A stretch of DNA of 64,000 nucleotides from Grifola frondosa (GCA_001683735.1 LUGG01000029.1:433976-497975), one strand, 5' to 3'. Shown: positions 34,205-43,650, counted from the first letter of the stretch. The notes: generated from the sequence alone by a model not told the origin. Numbers and translations: made by a program.

Positions 34205-34424
34205 ATTGGAGCATATATGAAAGAAAGAAAGAAGGAAATGAAGAATTGAGGATAAGAATTATTGCAAATGGTTTCTGTCCTCTATGACAATAAACTGGAC
34301 CTCAGTCATTTGTTTATAGCCTTTATTAGCTCATTATAGCTAATATTCCTGCAAATTTGACACAAGCCCAACAACCACTAGCAATATTCTTATTCGCCAT
34401 CAAGGAAAGCAGAAGTCAGAAAGA

Positions 34425-34928
34425 ATGCCGATTAGAACACTTGAAGCTCGATTAGGAAAGGATTATAGTCAAGAAGCATTGATATCCAAGAACCCAGTAG
34501 GAATGGCGATGACGAAGTCAGATGCTGATCAAGTATTTGGGGTATACAAGCCGGTAGCTCAAAGAGTTAACCCAATTCCCGGAGTATTTCCACAAGATGC
34601 ACGTGTCATCAGAAGGTTTCCCGAGGACCCCTTACACAATCTACCATTATTATCGCCAAACCCACCGAAATTTATACCCACGAAGAAGTTGACATTGGAA
34701 AGAATAGAAAGCATGCAAATAAATAAAGATAAATTTATGTGGCCAGAAGAAGAAGAATTGTTCAAGCACATTCTAAGATTGAATGAAAGGGTTCTAGCAT
34801 TTGAAGAAAATGAAAGAGGAACGTTTAGAGATGACTACTTCTCTCCATATATCATTCCAGTTATTCCGCATATCCCTTGGGTGGATAGAAATATACCAAT
34901 ACCCCCTGGAATTAGAGAAAGGTCATAG
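34425..34928 (+). CDS. Pol N-terminal region before reverse transcriptase
   Basis: Starts MPIRTLEARLGKDY and ends in IPHIPWVDRNIPIPPGIRER, the usual lead-in to the fungal Ty3/gypsy RT fingers. A one-base loss near 34922 (AGGTCATAG) puts a stop before ELLKGKIEAGVYE; otherwise it joins directly to the RT frame at 34931. No protease motif is present here, which fits the proteases being in the gag unit. Confidence 0.65.
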   Translation: MPIRTLEARLGKDYSQEALISKNPVGMAMTKSDADQVFGVYKPVAQRVNPIPGVFPQDARVIRRFPEDPLHNLPLLSPNPPKFIPTKKLTLERIESMQINKDKFMWPEEEELFKHILRLNERVLAFEENERGTFRDDYFSPYIIPVIPHIPWVDRNIPIPPGIRERS

Positions 34929-37048
34929 AATTGTTGAAAGGAAAAATAGAAGCAGGAGTCTATGAAAGGTGTCAGTCATCGTACAGATCCAAATGGTTCT
35001 GTGTCTTGAAAAAGAATGGAAAATTACGGATCGTGCATGACTTGCAACCATTAAATGCAGTGACCATTCGAGATGCAGGAGTACCCCCAATATTGGATGA
35101 CTTTGTTGAACCTTTTGCAGGACGGCAATGTTATTCAGTGTTTGACTTGTTTTGGGCCTTTGATGCTCGAAAAGTTGATCCGACTAGCAGAGATATGACC
35201 GCGTTTTTGTCACCATTAGGCCTACTACGTATTACGTCTATGCCTATGGGATTCACCAATTCGCCAGCTGAATTTCAGGCTTGCATGACATTTGTTTTGC
35301 AAGATGAGATTCCTCAAACAGCGAATATATTCATTGATGATTTGCCAATCAAAGGGCCAGTATCTCAGTATTTGGATAAGTCAGGAAAAGCCGAGACATT
35401 AAAGGAGAATCCAAAAATCAGACGATTTATTTGGGAGCATGCACAAGATGTGCATCGGATCATGCATAGAGTTGGACAAGCAGGGATTACCTTTTCAGCA
35501 GCGAAAAGTCAAATCTGCTGTCCTGAAGTTGTGATTGTAGGACAGAAGTGTACGCAGGAAGGTCGAATGCCGGACCATGACAGAGTTGATAAAATTCAGA
35601 ATTGGCCCCGTCCGTCCTCCCTTAAGGATGTTAGAGGATTTCTTGGATTATGCGGAACAGTTCGAATATGGATTCAGGACTACTCCAAGCGTATTCAACC
35701 TCTTAAAGAGTTGTTATACAAGGATGTTCCCTTTTCATGGAATCCAGATCGAGAAGAAGCATTTGAGAAGATGAAGATGATAGTTGCTTCAGCCCCGGTG
35801 CTTAAGCCTATTAACTATCAGTCAGAAAACCCAGTCATATTAGCTGTCGATTCAAGCAAATATGCAATAGGGTTTATTCTGTATCAGTTAGATGAGAATG
35901 AGAAGCGTCGACCGGCCCGTTTTGGATCACTTCCTATATCCAAGACGGAGGCGAACTATAGCCAGCCCAAGCTAGAGCTTTATGGACTGTATCGAGCCTT
36001 ACGACATTGGAGATTATATTTGGTTGGAATTAAGACCCTACATGTTGAGGTTGATGCCAAATACATTAAGGGGATGCTTAATGACCCAGACCTACAACCA
36101 AATGCTACTATCAATCGTTGGATTCAAGGAATCCTAATGTTTGATTTTAAGCTAATCCATGTACCGGCCAAGAAGCATAAAGGACCAGATGCATTGTCAC
36201 GAAGACCCTTAGGAGACGGAGAAGTTGTAGAAGCAGATGATGATGAATGGTTGGATAACATTGCCCTGTATGCAGGACTCTGCCCAGAGCAAGCTCGTGA
36301 AGAATTTGCAAAGCGCATAAGTCCATTTCAGGATTCAGAAGCTAGTGTTTTCATATCAGCCACTACATCTCAGGATCAGACCTTACAGAAGATATACAAG
36401 TTCTTGGACACTTTGGAAATACCTGTATTTCCTAAGATATCTGAAAGGTCTCGATTCCTTCGAAAATGTCAGAAGTATTTCCTTAAAGAAGGAAACATGT
36501 TTCGCCGATATACGAAGCGAATGCCAGTGAGAATAGTATTTAGAGTTGATGAACGAAGAAGGATACTTGAAGAAGCCCACGAAGAGTTAGGCCATAAAGG
36601 AGAGCATGCTACGTTCGAGACAATACGTAACAGGTTCTTTTGGCCGTTCTATCACTCAGACGTCCGGCACCATGTGCAGTCTTGTCACGAATGTCAGATA
36701 CGGAATGTCAAGAAAGTGGAAATACCTATCACAATATCCACCCCAGCTACATTATTCACAAAAATGTACATGGATATTATGTTTATGCCTCCAGCGCATG
36801 GGTATACTTGTATTATAGCATGCAGAGATGACCTATCTGGAGTCTCAGAAGGTCGAGCATTAAGAAGTGCATCAGCAAAAGAAGTGGCCAAATTTTTCTG
36901 GGAGCAGATAATTTGCCGATATGGAGCAATTGGAGAGATTGTAACAGATAATGGAAGTGAGACGAAAGGTGCCTTTCAATTATTGGTCAAGAAATATGGT
37001 ATCCACATATACGAATATCACCATATAACTCAAAGGCCAATGGAGTAG
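34929..37048 (+). CDS. pol: Reverse transcriptase, RNase H and integrase (catalytic part)
   Basis: RT: KNGKLRIVHDLQPLN, a first catalytic Asp in VFDLFWAFD (35144-35146) and the active-site motif FIDD (35330-35341), where many elements have YxDD. RNase H: LAVDSSKYAIG, a Glu in PKLELYGLYRAL, an Asp in VEVDAKYIKG and the final PDALSRRP. Integrase: an HHCC zinc domain (ELGHKGEHATF..SCHECQIR, about 36580-36700), catalytic Asp codons at 36772-36774 and 36947-36949. A one-base loss at about 37003-37012 ends this frame just before the catalytic Glu. Integrase after RNase H identifies Ty3/gypsy. Confidence 0.92.
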
Positions 37049-37818
37049 TTGAACGAGGACACTTTACGCTGCGAGAAGCATTAGTGAAAGCATGTGCTGG
37101 TCAGATAACACGTTGGCCAGAGCTTTTGCCTCATGCTTTATTTGCGGATCGAGTTTCTATTAGAAGAGCTACCGGATTTAGCCCTTACTATTTGTTGCAT
37201 GGAGTCCACCCAGTATTGCCTATGGATCTCCGTGAGGCTACATTCATGGTAGAAGGATTTCAGAAGGGAATATCTTCAGAAGATCTTCTAGCGCTTAGAA
37301 TTAGGCAGCTTGAAAGGAAACCTGAAGATGTTGAGAAAGCAGCAGAGGTATTGAAGAAAAGCAGGATAAACTCAAAGGCCTATTTCGAGAAGAAATTTGC
37401 CCATCGCATGCAGAAGTCGTCATATAATCCAGGTGACTTAGTCTTGGTACGGAACTCCACGATCGAAAAGGAGATGAATCGCAAGCATAAACCAAGATAC
37501 CTGGGACCATATGAAGTAGTTCGACGGACACCGAGAGGAGCATATGTAGTACGAGAGATCAATGGAGATGTAGCACGAGAAAGTATTGCAGCATTCAGAC
37601 TACTTGCCTATCATCCGGCAGCAAATATTCTCGATATATTGCCAGCAGATTCATTGGATCAAATTCAAGGTCCAGCGATAGACCAGTCTCAGGGAATACA
37701 AGAAGAATATCTATGGGACCCAGAACCGGATGAGGACATGAACAATGAGGAATCAGACTCAGATGATGAACCAATAGGACATAGGACGAGGAATCAGCTG
37801 CAAAGAAATAGAAGATAA
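37018..37818 (+). CDS. Integrase C-terminal part with GPY/F module (shifted frame)
   Basis: Continues the integrase after the break: SKANGVVERGH with the catalytic Glu at 37051-37053, then LHGVHPVLPMDL, PGDLVLVRN and the GPY/F module KPRYLGPYEVVRRT, typical of Ty3/gypsy integrases. It ends in an acidic tail with stop at 37816-37818. No chromodomain is seen. Confidence 0.85.
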   Translation, partial: SPYNSKANGVVERGHFTLREALVKACAGQITRWPELLPHALFADRVSIRRATGFSPYYLLHGVHPVLPMDLREATFMVEGFQKGISSEDLLALRIRQLERKPEDVEKAAEVLKKSRINSKAYFEKKFAHRMQKSSYNPGDLVLVRNSTIEKEMNRKHKPRYLGPYEVVRRTPRGAYVVREINGDVARESIAAFRLLAYHPAANILDILPADSLDQIQGPAIDQSQGIQEEYLWDPEPDEDMNNEESDSDDEPIGHRTRNQLQRNRR

Positions 37819-38428
37819 AGCTTAGGATCACACTAGTCGAGCATTCGCCAGGGTACCAGTTGCCAAATCCTATTTGAATGTCGACCAGAATAAACAGCTA
37901 TAATGTATCTAATATATAGCTGGATATGTGGTTATAAGTTTATGGAAGAAGAAAAGATAGAGATAGGGAGACGCACCAATAAATATCCCATACACGAGGA
38001 TATGAGACCGCTCTCCAAGGTCGGCATCCCTAGATATCATCCTGATAGATCGCTATCAAGTTCGTTTAAGAAGTCGTGCAATATAAAGTTAAAGTATACG
38101 CACCTTGGTCATTCACTCAAACGACGACTATCGGATATACCCAAAAGGATAGCCTTATGTCTACCAAGCATAGAAGAAGTCAGTATGAAAGGATAATAGA
38201 ATAGAAGAAGCAAGTATGCGTACGGTGCATGTTACATGGACTCGAACCAGGAGAGGATGTAACAAACTGCACAAGAGAGGGGGAGGATGAAACCTCCCAA
38301 CGATCTGTGATCAGAGTCTCGCAGTTAATATAGAAGACTGACCGGATCTTGCCGAAGAAGACGACTATATGGAAGCTAGCAGTTTATGTAATGATGTTAA
38401 TTGAAGAAGACGGCTGAGGGCAGCCGAG
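37819..38428. other. 3' untranslated interior of the retrotransposon
   Basis: No recognisable gene. A short frame at 37903-38196 is not conserved with anything I know. It leads to the polypurine tract. Confidence 0.4.
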
Positions 38429-38443
38429 TAACTGTGGGGCGGA
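38429..38443 (+). promoter_or_regulatory. Polypurine tract before the right LTR (motif copy 3)
   Basis: TAACTGTGGGGCGGA lies directly before TGTC of the right LTR, the position of the plus-strand primer. Confidence 0.65.
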
Positions 38444-38609
38444 TGTCGTGCACCAAAATGGATTGGTACTCGAACATGGCAATGTGACCATTGATCAGCA
38501 CATCTCAAGTCTGGCACCACTAGCATCTCATACTCATTAGGAAAGGATGTCAATATTCCAGTAATCCTACAAAAGAAGTACTACACAGAATCAGATCTAT
38601 ACTACTTCT

Positions 38610-38993
38610 TCAGGCCCAAAAGAAATCCTCATCCTCCCTAAATATAGTAGTCAAGAGATGGGATGTACCAAGGCACCGAATCACATAAAGGCGTTTGCGA
38701 TATAATCGTGGAAACCGAGTATGGAAACGTCGCAGATTGAATAATGTGCGGAGAGGGACATGGTCATCATTAGTAATGCGCCGAAGAAGTTGCTCGAGAT
38801 AGCTCTCCCCGAGATAGAGAATGAACCGGTCAGGATAACCGATATGTACCGAACGGCCATCACTCCGAAGTCGTCCCAGTACTCGAATATCATGACGAAT
38901 CTGCCTAGCCCCGATGTCGAGTGCATCAGCAACAGCCCGAGAATGAACGATGAAGTCGTAGCGAGTTTCAGCAGAGAGTTCAAAGAAGGACAC
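38610..38993 (-). CDS. Antisense 127-aa frame in the right LTR, unknown
   Basis: An open minus-strand frame starts MSFFELSAETRYDF and ends in a KED/F-rich tail. No family recognised. In the left LTR the frame is broken by a one-base difference near 20942, so selection to keep it is not evident. It may be a chance frame in a sequence once captured into the U3. Confidence 0.25.
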   Translation of the reverse strand: MSFFELSAETRYDFIVHSRAVADALDIGARQIRHDIRVLGRLRSDGRSVHIGYPDRFILYLGESYLEQLLRRITNDDHVPLRTLFNLRRFHTRFPRLYRKRLYVIRCLGTSHLLTTIFREDEDFFWA

Positions 38994-39319
38994 TATATCA
39001 ATCGAAATGGCTGATCAGTAGCTTGCTCAATTAGTTACGATGAGCAAACTACGCAGGCAACTGACTGTTGGAATAAACGTATATGCAAATCAAATCTATT
39101 CCAACTATAAAGTCAACAACATTTCATCGATATACTTATCACCAATAATCCTATAACATACCTATTGTAGACACAATTGGCAATGTTAGGTGGCAGCAAA
39201 GTCAAGTGCTAGTCACTTATCAAAAGGATTACGCAGTGTCAACCATATCGAGAATATGTCACGTGTTATGACCTATACCCATTAATTTCGAGCAACAAGG
39301 CTATGTACGAATATGGTCA

Positions 39320-39718
39320 ATGTCGATTACATTTCGTCATTATATCCTCATTTATTTCGTCCACTGTCAGTTACTCCCAACTTTCGTCATGATTCCAAGC
39401 AGTTCTCTATATGAACACCCTCTCTCTCAAAGTGTCACTTATGAAGACACTAACGCATTAGAAGAGGAGACTATAGCAGAAGAAAGTGAGAAATCAGAAG
39501 AGCATATCGATGAAGAATTAGAAGATGGCCTTTACGCTCCCCCACCCAAGCCGGTAATACAAAGACCTGCAGGAAAGAGAGCATGGCAGAAAAGGAGTTA
39601 TCAGATTGGTCAGAAGATAGGATGGAAACCACATCATCGAGACAGCATACCCTTGCGAGTTTCCATGATGAAGAAAATAATGATAAAGAAGCAAGCTGCA
39701 AAAGAAAGTGCAGGATAA
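39320..39718 (+). CDS. 132-aa acidic/basic frame in the right LTR, unknown
   Basis: A plus-strand frame starts at 39320; an internal Met at MIPSSSLYEHPL is a better-looking start. It has a Glu-rich middle (EEETIAEESEKSEEHIDEE) and a Lys/Arg-rich end after PPPKPVIQRPAGKR. Such an acidic-then-basic layout resembles gag-tail segments inside this element. The left LTR copy is frameshifted at about 21706 by loss of one C in a C run. Confidence 0.3.
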   Translation: MSITFRHYILIYFVHCQLLPTFVMIPSSSLYEHPLSQSVTYEDTNALEEETIAEESEKSEEHIDEELEDGLYAPPPKPVIQRPAGKRAWQKRSYQIGQKIGWKPHHRDSIPLRVSMMKKIMIKKQAAKESAG

Positions 39719-39891
39719 TTAGGGACACATCTATGCTATGCAAAGACTTATCCCATTCCTCTCTATTTGCACACATTTGTCATTACTCAGCACATTTCAC
39801 CAAATCCATATCATATAATCTGGATTGGATCAGCAAATGGACACTGTGGCAACTGTGACATGGACAAATAGACCTGTGGCTTCATATTCAT

Positions 39892-40050
39892 GAACATTCC
39901 GGAATAGCCTAGCAGAGAAGAAGTTTCCGGAACTTTCCAGAAGATTACAGTCTTCAAAAGAAGGACTTTAATCGAAATTTCTACTTCAGAATGTCCTGGA
40001 ATAATCCAGAAGCTCAAGGAAATTTCCAGAATATTCTGACAGATTCCAGA
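39892..40050 (+). promoter_or_regulatory. Heat-shock-element arrays in right LTR
   Basis: The same arrays as in the left LTR, with the three-unit run at 39892-39904 and the five-unit run at 39920-39942. All HSE bases are unchanged between the two LTRs. Here they could drive readout into the downstream half of the host gene. Confidence 0.7.
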
Positions 40051-40293
40051 ATAACATAGGATCATGGAGAACATCCTAGGAACTTATAGAACCTGGGAGA
40101 ATTGTCCAGAAGGAGACAGAACTGTGCAGAAAGTACTAGCAGGTTAGAGATGCTTCCAGCAACTTCCAAAAGCCATTCGTCAGCAGGAAAATTGGTGGAT
40201 TGGTAAGCATTGGGAGTGGATTGGTAAGCAAGAAGGGGATTAGTCAGCCATAGAATAGAATAGAATAGAATAGAATGGAAGGATTCAGGAGGG

Positions 40294-40300
40294 TATATAA
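40294..40300 (+). promoter_or_regulatory. TATA box of the right LTR promoter
   Basis: An identical TATATAA context in the right LTR. It points into the remaining 3' half of the interrupted KDZ-element gene. Confidence 0.55.
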
Positions 40301-41230
40301 GGGCGAGCGAAAAATCGCCCAAATCATTGGAATATATTCTTCCCCCCCCAGATTCCTCCCTCAGTAGCACTCCCTCACAATTTATATTCTTTCTCTTAAC
40401 TTGAGGCACATCAGAAGTATTGCCTAGGCCCATCTGCTTACTAAGTATTGACCTGGATTGTTAACTTGCCAAAGCAAGAGACTTTGGAAGTGCAAGTTCA
40501 GGCAAAAGGTTGAAGATTGTCAAGACCTTTGTTAGGACAGAGTTCTGTCGCAAAGGAAGTTACCTAAATTGTCAACTGTCCAGACAAGAGATTCTGGAAG
40601 CACAAGGTTAGGAAAAGAAGATCAGAAGTTACTGACCTAGATTGTTAGCTTGCCAAAGCAAGAGACTTTGGGAGCGCAAGTTTAGGCAGATTAGTTGTCA
40701 GACCTTTGTTAGGACAGAAGCCCTGTCGCAAAGGCACTAGGTGAGCAGTGTTAAGAAAGAGTTTGTTATTGTTTGGATAGTTGTCCTGTGAGTGGATTGA
40801 GGAGTATAAGTCTCTGGAAAGAAGTCCAGGAGCATTTCCCCATTCACCAGGCGGAATTCGTCGTAGTAGCAAAGTACTGCACCAAGGCAGTGACTTTGTA
40901 GGAAGTTTGTAGTGTACTGACAGAGCAAGCTATTTAAGTCAAGCCTTGCTATTGTTTCTAGTCCCCATAGGATATTTTGAGTAATCGAACACCGTAGAAC
41001 GAAACCACAGAGCATTGTGATCCTTGTGAAAAGTAGAAAGTACGCTTTCACAACCGAACTCGACTGAGCCTCTGTCCGGAAAAGTAGGAAACCCCGTCAA
41101 GCTTGGTGCACCCGTCATTTCTAGGAAATAACCCCTCGCTATAAAACAAATATTACTCTCGTCAGATAGTCTTTTGATTGTTTGGTAAAAGTAGTGGTTG
41201 TTTAATACCGATCGCTGGAAATACACGACA

Positions 41231-42817
41231 GCGGGTACGAAATTGGCCACGCCAGGGCTACGGTCTCGGGCTCGGGAGCTGGGAGGCACGGTCGGAGTGT
41301 CTTCGCGGAGCATTCAACTGCACAGTACCAAACCGACGATTATGAATACGGCGCGTTTTTTTTTTTCTGCCCTCCAAGTGTCGTTCTCGGCATTGATGCC
41401 TGTCTACACCTCTACTCCACATGTACTGCCAACGAGGGACGGGGTGGCAAGAGTTATTCTGGCACTCTGCGGAACCTCGTCGCCCAGTTGGCAAATAAAA
41501 ACCTACCGCCGAAGCCCTTGCTGTGTAGGACGTGCCACGGCTTTGGACCGGACAACTTCAAGATGGTGCTACACTACAAAGTCGGGATGGCGGGGCGGTG
41601 GGGGCAATGGTGAGTGGAATATCATATGCGGGCATAGCAGGCTAACTATGTTACAGTGCCTCAATTGCCACCATATGGCCTATCCTGATCAAGCGCAGCT
41701 GACCGAGGTCGAATTGGATCTGATTGAGCGGCAACGCCACGAAGACGAAGTCTTGGCACAGATGGAGAAGGATGCCAAAATGGCGGCGCGTCTGCAACGC
41801 CGAGCGGACGCCGAGGTACGTGAGCTCTTGTCATAGACTTATCATATTCATGGGATATTAGGGTGCCAAGGAACGGAAGAAATTAGAAGCATTGGAGAAA
41901 AAGGTGAGGGCGTCACGATTTAGATTTGAGAAGTGGTATTAATATATCTATAGATGGCTCGCGACCAGAAACGCGCTGATGAGAGCGCAGAGTGGTTGGA
42001 AATGACGGTGAGTGTATTGCGTAGCTATTACTAAAGGGGTGCTGACTGTTTACAATAGGCGTCTCAGCTTGCCAGCATGCAGGCGAGCAACGAAGTTGGT
42101 GACGTGAGCAAGGGCGACATGATAACCGTGATGTATACTGACGCAGTCACAGAGTGGGGCCGGGAAGATAGCTCGGAGGGTGGGCCGTACGGCCAGAAAG
42201 TCGTCTGGCGGGAAACGTCCTAAGGTGAGTGCGTTGTGATTGGGCCATCAGCATATCGTCTAACTAAGTGTATACTTAGCGCTTTTTAGATGACAACGGC
42301 GGTGAGCCAAGCGAGGATGGGAGCGGAGACGAACATGACCGCAAGCGGCGCGGCGGCAGGAAGGATCCCAAGATCGACAGCAAGGCAGACGAAGACATCG
42401 ACGTCGTGCTTTTGCGGATTGTGATTTGGTATGACGTGAGTACATTCATTTGCAAGTGGTTATCAGTGGCTGAAGCTCGTATGGCAGGAAAACAAGAGTC
42501 CATTGATCTGGATGGGGACCGTTCCTCGGGTAGGGTTCACACTCGTGGGCCTGTTGGGATGGGTCCGGCTCGCGACACTGGAGTGCGATTTCGGCTGTTT
42601 TTTCAAAAGGTGGACGCCCAAAGAAGATATATGTGACTGGAGGGGTCCATTGATTTGGCACGACACGTTGATTGTGCCCGAGGAGGGGATGCGCTCGCTT
42701 CTTTTGAAGCGCTCGTTCATAACGCAGTGCCCAGGGATCAAGTGGGAGCTCCGCGCTCTTTTAACGGGGGAATTTGGGCCCGATGGTGGGCCCATTATTG
42801 ATCTAACCATTGGCTGA
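41231..42817 (+). pseudogene. Second gene of the KDZ element, 3' part after the LTR element
   Basis: Continues the 18202 gene in frame (GTKLATPGLRSRARELGG). Recognisable exons include a possible zinc-binding region with LCRTCHGFGPDNF (about 41515-41565) and, after an intron (GTGAGT..TTACAG), CLNCHHMAYPD, giving a CxxC..CxxC pair. A Lys/Glu-rich coiled region follows over several exons with 45-60 bp introns (LERKKLEALEKK-like, MARDQKRADES), then a basic KIARRVGRTARKSSGGKRPK exon, an acidic exon, and a C-terminal exon (WMGTVPRVGFTL..IIDLTIG) with stop at 42815-42817. A T run near 41350 coincides with a frame change or an intron. No known family; nucleic-acid binding is plausible. Confidence 0.6.
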
Positions 42818-42839
42818 TAAGTAATCGTAGAGTAAGCGG

Positions 42840-43262
42840 TATAAATAATGACACATTGTTAGGATGTATCCATTGATTCGAGTTGCATCCTTTGATGGAT
42901 GCATCCAGTTTGTGTGAAACTGATTGACTAACCATTTTATTATTTAACATACAGATATTTCAATGCTGCTATGGCGTGGTGGTTAGAGCATTGATTTAAT
43001 TGTACGAGGTGGCGAGTTCGAATCCTGACGTGAGCAATCATTTTGTGTTCACCGCATTACCAATTACATTAATTGATGTGTATCCTTTCACAAGTGGTGT
43101 ATCCCTTCGTTAAGTGATGTATCCCTGCAACTCAAGTGATGTATCCCTTCGTTAAGCGATGTATCCCTTAGAGCACGAGGGATGTATCCTTCGGACTTGA
43201 TGCGATACATCCGGAACTGTGTAATTGTGGCTGGTGGATACACCTTGGGGATGTATCCTTCA
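42840..43262. repeat. Right subterminal GTATCC-type repeat array
   Basis: GATGTATCC(C) and relatives occur about a dozen times, mostly in one orientation, interrupted by the tRNA-like sequence. The array is related to the one at 11,391-11,890 and is in inverted arrangement to it. Confidence 0.7.
42961..43044 (+). ncRNA. tRNA-like sequence with Pol III signals, facing the right end
   Basis: Box A-like TGGCGTGGTGG (42972-42982) and box B-like AGTTCGAATCC (43015-43025, one mismatch) are spaced as in a tRNA, with TTTT at 43041-43044. The start CAATGCTGC and the end GAGCAATCATTTT resemble the left copy (11628-11715). Stem pairing is poor, so I call it tRNA-derived rather than a functional tRNA. 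Confidence 0.5.
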
Positions 43263-43309
43263 AAGGTCTATTAGTACTTGGGATGTATCGAGGGAACTGA
43301 AGTCCCTCG
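43263..43309 (-). repeat. Right terminal inverted repeat of the KDZ element
   Basis: The reverse complement reads CGAGGGAC, then TTCAGTTCCC, then a block ending CCAAGTACTAATAGACCTT, matching the left terminus. Confidence 0.75.
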
Positions 43310-43317
43310 AAGCTACC
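43310..43317. repeat. Target-site duplication, right copy (AAGCTACC)
   Basis: Matches 11337-11344 at 7 of 8 bases and directly abuts the right terminal inverted repeat. Confidence 0.65.
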
Positions 43318-43650
43318 TGTATCAGTGACCCGGATGGAGTTGGTGGGGAATTGGACGCCGTGGCAGCATCCGGTCATCTGGGTCAGCGCATCGTCAATGT
43401 TCACCATCTGACCATAGGAGTCATACTCAGCGCGATACAGGCTCTGTCCTGAGACTCGCTGTCCAAGAAGTCCGGGTCATCGGCGAAGTGGTTGTGTCGA
43501 GGCTGTGGCCGCGGGCGTACAAGTACAGGAGAATGTCGGTGCAGACAATGTAGCCGAGCCAGAAGAAGTGGAGGATAGGTGTCCTCCTTCAACGTTCAAC
43601 ATATTGCGAGACTAGCTACGAAAGAAACGTTTGCGAAAACATACTGCACA
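43318..43650 (-). repeat. Duplicated block Q (right part), continues from 11,336
   Basis: Minus-strand frame HGVQFPTNSIRV matches HGIQFPTNSLRV at about 53,170-53,200 and HGIQFHSNPLRG at about 48,465. An acidic stretch corresponds to DFFDSE near 53,290 and 58,330. This looks like an exon of a decayed gene family whose name I do not know. Confidence 0.45.

Larger units (their letters stand above)
20609..41230 (+). mobile_element. Giant Ty3/gypsy LTR retrotransposon, 20.6 kb
   Basis: Two LTRs (20609-23388 and 38444-41230) begin TGTC and end GACA. A primer-binding site follows the left LTR and a purine-rich AACTGTGGGGCGGA precedes the right one. Flanks GCGC (left) and GCGG (right) suggest a 4-bp duplication with one change. 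The order is gag-retropepsin-retropepsin, an accessory module, a small basic ORF, RT-RNase H-integrase; integrase after RNase H places it in Ty3/gypsy. The 15-kb interior is two to three times the usual size for the family. By eye the LTRs differ at about 20 sites, many of them one-base indels, so the insertion is young. Confidence 0.9.
38444..41230 (+). repeat. Right LTR (2787 bp)
   Basis: It starts TGTCGTGCACC and ends ACACGACA, nearly identical to the left LTR. Small clusters of differences lie near the 5' end (about 38540-38560), near 39080-39090, and near 40733 and 40966. Single-base homopolymer differences occur at about 38780, 39540, 39957 and 40329. Confidence 0.95.
11345..43309. mobile_element. 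KDZ-type DNA transposon, two genes, split by an LTR retrotransposon
   Basis: The boundaries come from imperfect terminal inverted repeats. A TTCAGTTCCC block (10/10) and a 26-base block ending CCAAGTACTAATAGACCTT (25/26) are shared between 11351-11390 and the reverse complement of 43263-43300. They are flanked by AAGCTACG and AAGCTACC. The sequences outside the two ends lie next to each other in the paralogous blocks near 48,360-48,480 and 58,150-58,255, as expected for a clean insertion. The element carries a KDZ transposase (11894-15831, minus) and a second gene (18202-42817, plus). Without the retrotransposon it would be about 11.3 kb. Confidence 0.75.

Noticed and set aside
35330..35341. 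Inactive reverse transcriptase because of FIDD instead of YxDD
   Set aside because: Both catalytic Asp residues are present, and F-x-DD variants are well tolerated in Ty3/gypsy elements. Not a sign of inactivation.
42961..43036. Functional tRNA gene
   Set aside because: Box A and box B are present, but the acceptor, anticodon and T stems do not pair properly, and no clear anticodon loop can be drawn.
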